From JBBRLA01 sp038231615 (GTDB lineage Bacteria > Myxococcota_A > Polyangia > Palsa-1104 > JAEUJZ01), in assembly GCA_038231615.1 (NCBI GenBank), contig JBBRLA010000092.1:1-18188 (forward strand): 18,188 bases of DNA, written 5' to 3'. Below, one piece after another: positions 14,201-18,188 of this stretch. Below the pieces are notes generated by a model, which had not been told where the DNA came from, searched no databases, and saw only the letters and a program-made list of their open reading frames with translations. The translations under genes were made by a program, and so were the position numbers. Each line of letters begins with the position of its first letter. Position 1 is the stretch's first letter.

Positions 14201-14524
14201 ATGATTCGTTCTGTTTTGACGGCAATCGCGGCGATCACGGTCCTTGGTTTCGGGGCCCCCGAGGCCATGGCGCAGAAGAAGGCGGCCCCGGCGGCGGCAG
14301 CGCCGGCCCCTGGGGCAGGGGCCACCCAGGTGGCTCCCAGTGGCGGCGGCGTGAGTTACAAGCAGAAGACGGTCTACGACTTCGACGATGACACCGTCGA
14401 AGGCGATCTGGTGCGGCCGGACGGCGAGTTGGTGGACAGCCGCCGAGGGGCCAAGCACTCTTCGCTGATCAAGATTCGGGAGAACTTCATTCCCGAGATG
14501 CTGAAGTCGGTCGAGGCGATCTAA
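14201..14524 (+). CDS. gltF: Small conserved exported protein, GltF-like by position
   Basis: 107 residues. The start is well supported by TAGGAGG (14189-14195) five nt ahead. Signal peptide 1-24 (APEAMA, then QK), an Ala/Pro/Gly linker (25-50), and a compact C-terminal half: YDFDDDTVEGDLVRPDGE (59-76), then SSLIKIRENFIPEMLKSVE (87-105). I recognise this second half as a small protein that accompanies GltD/GltE-like genes in Deltaproteobacteria; the strong conservation suggests a fixed binding partner. In M. xanthus the gene between gltE and gltG is gltF, which is the reason for the symbol. No enzymatic motif is visible. It is separated from gltE by 167 bp with repeats and from gltG by 122 bp, so it may be expressed at its own level. 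Confidence 0.6.
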   Translation: MIRSVLTAIAAITVLGFGAPEAMAQKKAAPAAAAPAPGAGATQVAPSGGGVSYKQKTVYDFDDDTVEGDLVRPDGELVDSRRGAKHSSLIKIRENFIPEMLKSVEAI

Positions 14525-14600
14525 ATAGGCTTTTGGCAAGCTTTCGGTAGGCTTTCGGCGACCTGACGGGGCGACCCCGGCGCCCTTTGGTTCTTTGGTT

Positions 14601-14620
14601 GGGACGGAGTGGACCGTCCC
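14601..14620 (+). promoter_or_regulatory. Hairpin in the leader of gltG
   Basis: GGGACGG (14601-14607) pairs perfectly with CCGTCCC (14614-14620) around a 6-nt loop, ending 15 nt before the gltG GGAGG. No T-run follows, so it is not a typical terminator; it could be an operator or an mRNA structure near the ribosome site. Low evidence beyond symmetry. Confidence 0.35.
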
Positions 14621-14646
14621 TGCCATCTACGTAGCGGAGGATCTCG

Positions 14647-16926
14647 ATGCCCAGCGGTGTAAACGTTCCCCTGACGTTTCAAATTTACAAGGGCGACCAG
14701 CTCATCCGAACCGTCACGCTGAACCAGGACATCATCAAGGTCGGCAAGCTTTCGTCTTCCCACCTGCGCCTTGAAAACGACGAGTCCATCAGCCGGATGC
14801 ACGCGGTCATCGAGATTGCCGGCCCGGACGACATCTCGATCATCGACCTGGGCTCGACCCGGGGCACCCTGGTCAACGGCCAGAAGATCAACAAGGCCAA
14901 GCTCCAGTCGGGCGACGAGATCACCCTGGGAGACACCCGGGTGGTGCTGACGGTCGAGGCGGCGCAGACGCTGCTGGAGCCAGATTCCTCGGGGGTCGAC
15001 CTGACCCTGCCCGGAATGATCGCGACTGCGGTCCCGGTCCCGCCGGCACAGAACCGGGTGACCACCATGGGCATCCCTTCCGTGAGCACCGGGAGCATGC
15101 CGGGCGCCCCTGTCGTGCCGGCGCCGTTCCCCTCCTTCGCGCAGGTTGCGTCAGCGCCGCCTCTGCCATCGACAGCGGCCCGCCCGGCGGGCATGCCCCA
15201 GGGCTTTACCGCCCCGGCCCTGTATCAGGACCCCGACGCCATCGAGGTGCGCGACGGGTCCCGGGCGGTCGAGGTGGCCGCCATGTTCGAGGACGCGGTC
15301 ATCGAGATGCGCCACCTCCAGAACCCCCGGGCCGGCAAGGTCACCGGGGGGACCAAGGCCCTGCTCGGCTCGGCCGTCTTGGCCTACGTGATCGCCTTCA
15401 GCCTGTTTCTGGTGGCCTATGCCCAGGTCTCGGAGATTCGGCGGCTGCGGGAAGAATGGGACCAGGCGGGCAAGGCCTACAACGAATTCCGCATGCCCAA
15501 GGAGAGCGCCGTTCCCGGGGTGGCCACCACCGCGCTCATCATCTACGGCACCCTGGCCATGCTCTTGGGGCTCTTCCGCCTCTTTGACGAGCGGCAAGAG
15601 GGCGAGTTCACCATCGGCTCGGACAAAAAAGCGACCTTCAACACCGCCGTGGACCTGCCGGTGCCGCTGTTCCCCCTGGTGCATTCCACCGGGGATGACT
15701 ACGAGGTGCTCTTCACGGCCCAGATGACCGGCGACGTCACCGAGGGCGACAAGGTACACAGCCTCAGCGACGCCATCCAGGCCGGGCGGGCGCGACCCTC
15801 GGCCACCGTGGCCGGGGCCTACTGCATGCCGATCCTCAGCGGGTCGCGGGTCAACCTGCGCCTGGGCGAGAACACCTTCAACGTGGCCGGGACGCCGCCC
15901 CCCCGGCGCATGCCGGTCCCGGTGAACATCGACTGGGGGCAGGAAGCCTACACCGGCGGGGTGTTCCTGGCCGCCGCGCTTTTCCTGCTGATGATCTTCT
16001 CGGTCCCCCCGGACCCCAAGTCCCTGTCCCTGGACGCCTTCATGAACGACCAGCGCTTCGCCCAATTCCTCATCAAGCCTCCCGAGGAGAAAGAGGAACT
16101 GCCGGAGTGGCTGAAGAAGAAGGGTCCCGAGGAGGCGGGCGGCAAGGGCAAGCGCCACAAGGACGAAGAAGGCAAGATGGGGAAGAAGGAGTCCAAAAAC
16201 AAGACCGGCTTGTACGCCTTGAAGGGCCCCAAGGACAATCCGGATCCGCATCTGGCCAAGCTTTTGGCCACCGAGGCGGCGCAGAAGGCCGGCGTGCTGG
16301 GCATCCTCAAGTCCACCGACGGTTCACACCTGGCCTCGATCTTCGGTCGTGATTCCGCCCTGGGCACCGATGCCAGCGACGTGCTGGGCGGGCTGGTGGG
16401 CACCGAGATCGGCGAGGCCTACGGCGTCGGCGGGCTGGGCCTGGTCGGCACCGGTCGCGGCGGCGGCGGCACGGGAGAGGGCACCATCGGCCTGGGGAAC
16501 CTGGGCACGATCGGCAAGGGCGGCGGCGGCGGCAACGGCTCAGGCTACGGCAGGGGCGCCGGCGGCCTGGGCGGGCGTCGCGCCGGGGCCCCCGAGGTGG
16601 TCCCCGGCACCGCCGAGGTCCGCGGGTCGCTGGACAAGGAGATTATCCGGCGCATCATCCGCAGGCACATCAACGAGGTGAAGTTCTGCTACGAGAAGGA
16701 GCTGACCAAGAACCCCAACCTGGTGGGCCGGGTCATGATCCAGTTCACCATCGCCGGCACCGGTCAGGTGATCGCCTCGATCGTGCAGTCCTCGACGATG
16801 AACAATCCCCCTGCGGAGCAGTGCATCGCCGGGGCGGTGCGTCGCTGGGAGTTCCCCAAGCCCAACGGCGGCGGCATCGTGGTGGTGACCTATCCCTTCG
16901 TGATGAAGGCGGCGGGTGGGGAGTAA
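14647..16926 (+). CDS. gltG: FHA-domain inner-membrane protein with TonB-like AgmX/PglI tail, GltG-like
   Basis: 759 residues; GGAGG (14636-14640) fixes the start. Cytoplasmic FHA domain at about 10-103 (VGKLSSSHL, SISRMHAVIE, DLGSTRGTLVNGQ), the phosphothreonine-binding type. Pro-rich linker 112-190. Three hydrophobic segments, about 238-259, 291-311 and 435-452. Between the last two, 313-434 is a second globular region starting FTIGSDKKATF, possibly a degenerate FHA-like domain. After the third TM come a charged Lys/Glu stretch (478-520), a Gly-rich segment (592-642) and the AgmX/PglI-type C-terminal domain (658-756) with Cys681 (VKFCYEKEL) and Cys726, which may form a disulfide, and VRRWEFPKP. 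The topology puts the FHA in the cytoplasm and the TonB-like end in the periplasm, fitting a protein that passes a phosphorylation or motor signal to outer-membrane partners. It is longer than the usual GltG as I recall it. Confidence 0.8.
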   Translation: MPSGVNVPLTFQIYKGDQLIRTVTLNQDIIKVGKLSSSHLRLENDESISRMHAVIEIAGPDDISIIDLGSTRGTLVNGQKINKAKLQSGDEITLGDTRVVLTVEAAQTLLEPDSSGVDLTLPGMIATAVPVPPAQNRVTTMGIPSVSTGSMPGAPVVPAPFPSFAQVASAPPLPSTAARPAGMPQGFTAPALYQDPDAIEVRDGSRAVEVAAMFEDAVIEMRHLQNPRAGKVTGGTKALLGSAVLAYVIAFSLFLVAYAQVSEIRRLREEWDQAGKAYNEFRMPKESAVPGVATTALIIYGTLAMLLGLFRLFDERQEGEFTIGSDKKATFNTAVDLPVPLFPLVHSTGDDYEVLFTAQMTGDVTEGDKVHSLSDAIQAGRARPSATVAGAYCMPILSGSRVNLRLGENTFNVAGTPPPRRMPVPVNIDWGQEAYTGGVFLAAALFLLMIFSVPPDPKSLSLDAFMNDQRFAQFLIKPPEEKEELPEWLKKKGPEEAGGKGKRHKDEEGKMGKKESKNKTGLYALKGPKDNPDPHLAKLLATEAAQKAGVLGILKSTDGSHLASIFGRDSALGTDASDVLGGLVGTEIGEAYGVGGLGLVGTGRGGGGTGEGTIGLGNLGTIGKGGGGGNGSGYGRGAGGLGGRRAGAPEVVPGTAEVRGSLDKEIIRRIIRRHINEVKFCYEKELTKNPNLVGRVMIQFTIAGTGQVIASIVQSSTMNNPPAEQCIAGAVRRWEFPKPNGGGIVVVTYPFVMKAAGGE

Positions 16927-17006
16927 GAAACCCTCGCAAAATGCGTGACCAGCAAGCCCGAGCGCAAGGCAGAGAGATAAACACAAACATAAATTGCTAC
17001 TGACGT

Positions 17007-17039
17007 AGCGGGCGGCCGATATAATGTCGGTCGCCCGTT
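17007..17039 (+). terminator. Strong hairpin after gltG with TATAAT in its loop (terminator or promoter)
   Basis: CGGGCGGCCGA (17009-17019) pairs with TCGGTCGCCCG (17027-17037) with one G-U pair; two more outer pairs extend it to 17007/17039. The loop is TATAATG and TTTCCTT follows the stem (from 17038). A GC-rich stem and modest T-run after a gene end suggest a rho-independent terminator for the gltD-gltG transcript. The loop is also a perfect -10 hexamer, but the nearest -35-like TTGCTA (16994-16999) is 20 bp away, so promoter function is weaker. Confidence 0.55.
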
Positions 17040-17094
17040 TCCTTATGTACGATGGACCCATGCGACGCCGAATGCCAAGAAGGACCACACCGCC

Positions 17095-17988
17095 ATGCGC
17101 AACCTGCTGAAGTGGGCGCTCTGCCTGACGCTCCCGATGATCATGATCGGATGTAACCAGGAGCGGAACAAGTCGATCGAACTGATGAACCACGGCGTGG
17201 AGATGGGCCGTCAGAAACTCTTTGACCGGGCGGTCAGCGATCTGAGGCAGGCGGTGCTCATCGACCCGGGCAACGATCTGGCCTACTTCAACCTGGGCAT
17301 CGTGCTGAAGGACCAGAAGAAGTGGAGCGAGGCGGTCAGCGCCTTCGCCGACGCGGTCAAGAACAGCGGCGACAACCAGAGCTACCGCTACGAGCTGGGC
17401 AGCGCCTACCAGAGCCAGTATGAAGACCAGCGCAAGGTCGATCCGCTCAAGGCGGACAAACGCCTCCTGGAGCAGGCCAAGAGCGAGTTCGAGGCGGCCC
17501 TGAAGCTGGACAACAAGCTGTACAAGGCCCACTACCGCCTGGGGAACATTTTGGAGGCGATGGAGAAGTATCGCGAGGCGGACGCGGAGTACCGCAAGGC
17601 CATCGAGATGAACCCGCGCTTCATCCCGCCCTTTGTCAGCCTGGGGAACATGTACCTGGGTTACGACTATGACAAGGAGGCCGTGCAGGTCTTCCAGAAC
17701 GCGGTCCTGGCCTCAAGCAGCGATCCCGATGCCCACTACGGGCTGGGGGTGGCCCTGCAGAAGACCAAGCAATATGACGATGCGGTAAAGGAATTCCGTG
17801 CCGCGTTGGACCTGAATGGCGACATGTTCCGGGCGCTCTATAATCTCGGGATGACCTACAAGATGATGGATGACAAGAAGAACGCCAAGGAATGGCTCAA
17901 GCGCTTCACCACCACTGCGGGCTCCCGTGGCGGGCCGGACCTCATGAAGGCCGCCCAGGACGCTCTTTATCAACTGGACGCGCCTTAA
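17095..17988 (+). CDS. TPR lipoprotein, last gene of the Glt-like block
   Basis: 297 residues. The N-terminus MRNLLKWALCLTLPMIMIGC has a lipobox-like end (MIGC), with Cys20 as the expected lipid anchor; Asn at +2 would direct it to the outer membrane if the enterobacterial rule applies, which is not certain here. From 27 to about 275 it is almost all canonical TPR: LAYFNLGIVLKDQKKWSEAV (62-81), AHYRLGNILEAMEKYREADA (145-164), PFVSLGNMYLGYDYDKEAVQ (179-198), AHYGLGVALQKTKQYDDAV (213-231), ALYNLGMTYKMMDDKKNA (247-264). AGAAGGA (17078-17084) supports the start. It follows gltG by 168 bp across the hairpin at 17007-17039, so it may be a separate unit. It resembles pilotin-like TPR lipoproteins such as Tgl or PilF in form, but no pilus gene is nearby; I cannot name it. 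Confidence 0.83.
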   Translation: MRNLLKWALCLTLPMIMIGCNQERNKSIELMNHGVEMGRQKLFDRAVSDLRQAVLIDPGNDLAYFNLGIVLKDQKKWSEAVSAFADAVKNSGDNQSYRYELGSAYQSQYEDQRKVDPLKADKRLLEQAKSEFEAALKLDNKLYKAHYRLGNILEAMEKYREADAEYRKAIEMNPRFIPPFVSLGNMYLGYDYDKEAVQVFQNAVLASSSDPDAHYGLGVALQKTKQYDDAVKEFRAALDLNGDMFRALYNLGMTYKMMDDKKNAKEWLKRFTTTAGSRGGPDLMKAAQDALYQLDAP

Positions 17989-17996
17989 AAAGGCGC
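17980..17996 (+). terminator. Weak hairpin over the stop codon of the TPR lipoprotein gene
   Basis: GCGCCTT (17980-17986) pairs perfectly with AAGGCGC (17990-17996) around an AAA loop and spans the TAA stop. No T-run follows, so intrinsic termination is doubtful; the position at a gene end is the main support. Confidence 0.3.
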
Positions 17997-18114
17997 CGGC
18001 ACGCCCCAAAGGTACGCTCTTTAGGTACAATGGCCCGGTTTGCGGCGTCCGATTCACGGTGCTGCTTCCACTGCAAACCAGGCATCGTTCCCTCGGGGCT
18101 GAGCCGGTTTCCAA

Positions 18115-18145
18115 TTGATCGTCGTCGAAGCGCATGATATATAAT
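18115..18145 (+). promoter_or_regulatory. Candidate promoter for a gene beyond the right edge
   Basis: A perfect TATAAT (18140-18145) with TTGATC (18115-18120) 19 bp upstream. The spacing is long and the -35 is only a four-of-six match. The last bases of the window (AAGGA) could be a ribosome site for the next gene. The rest of 17997-18188 shows no gene. Confidence 0.4.
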
Positions 18146-18188
18146 CTGCGGCTTTCAACCATCCATTTCCCCCATGACTCTGTAAGGA

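Noticed and set aside
12348..14225. 625-codon minus-strand open frame
   Set aside because: In register with gltE and explained by the same codon bias.

Overview
The window is a high-G+C bacterial chromosome segment that looks deltaproteobacterial in the old sense, most likely Myxococcota or a relative. The reasons are a block of genes matching the Myxococcus xanthus Glt (adventurous gliding) envelope cluster, an FHA protein ending in the AgmX/PglI-type tail, a cysteine-rich lipoprotein of myxobacterial type, and a SPOUT RNA methyltransferase gene between trmD and rplS. This was judged by eye from the sequence, with no database search.

Layout. (1) 1-1970: the 3' part of comM (AAA+ helicase of natural transformation), then recA 59 bp later. 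(2) 2004-5947: a translation and RNA-maturation operon, rpsP-khpA-rimM-trmD-SPOUT methyltransferase-rplS-yraN. It starts from a plausible sigma70-type promoter with a two-hairpin leader. The last genes are tightly packed: a 1-nt gap, then 4-nt GTGA and ATGA overlaps. ffh and rnhB, frequent members of this neighbourhood, are absent. (3) 5948-6801: an accessory island with two 21-bp tandem arrays, a perfect 36-bp repeat pair around a 37-bp gap, and a reverse-strand gene for a 15-cysteine probable lipoprotein. (4) 6802-7286: a 485-bp divergent control region with one candidate promoter for each direction. (5) 7287-17988: six exported or membrane proteins: TPR protein, giant TPR protein (GltD/AgmU-like), TPR plus coiled-coil protein (GltE/AglT-like), small conserved periplasmic protein (GltF-like by position), FHA plus three-TM plus TonB-like tail protein (GltG/PglI-like), and a TPR lipoprotein. 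(6) 17989-18188: non-coding, with a candidate promoter for the next gene.

How the genes fit together. ComM and RecA act on the same recombination intermediate during DNA uptake. The rpsP-rplS genes make or mature ribosomes and tRNA. The glt-like block probably encodes a trans-envelope scaffold: the FHA protein senses phosphorylated partners in the cytoplasm and reaches through the periplasm with a TonB-like end, and the TPR proteins form the periplasmic and outer-membrane part. No motor genes (AglRQS type) and no gltH, gltI or gltJ lie inside the window, so gliding itself cannot be inferred.

The least explained items are a family of about 30-bp palindromic repeats in two operons 11 kb apart, the repeat-rich island at 5948-6307, the two non-canonical TPR proteins flanking the GltDEFG core, and a hairpin with a perfect TATAAT loop between gltG and the last gene.
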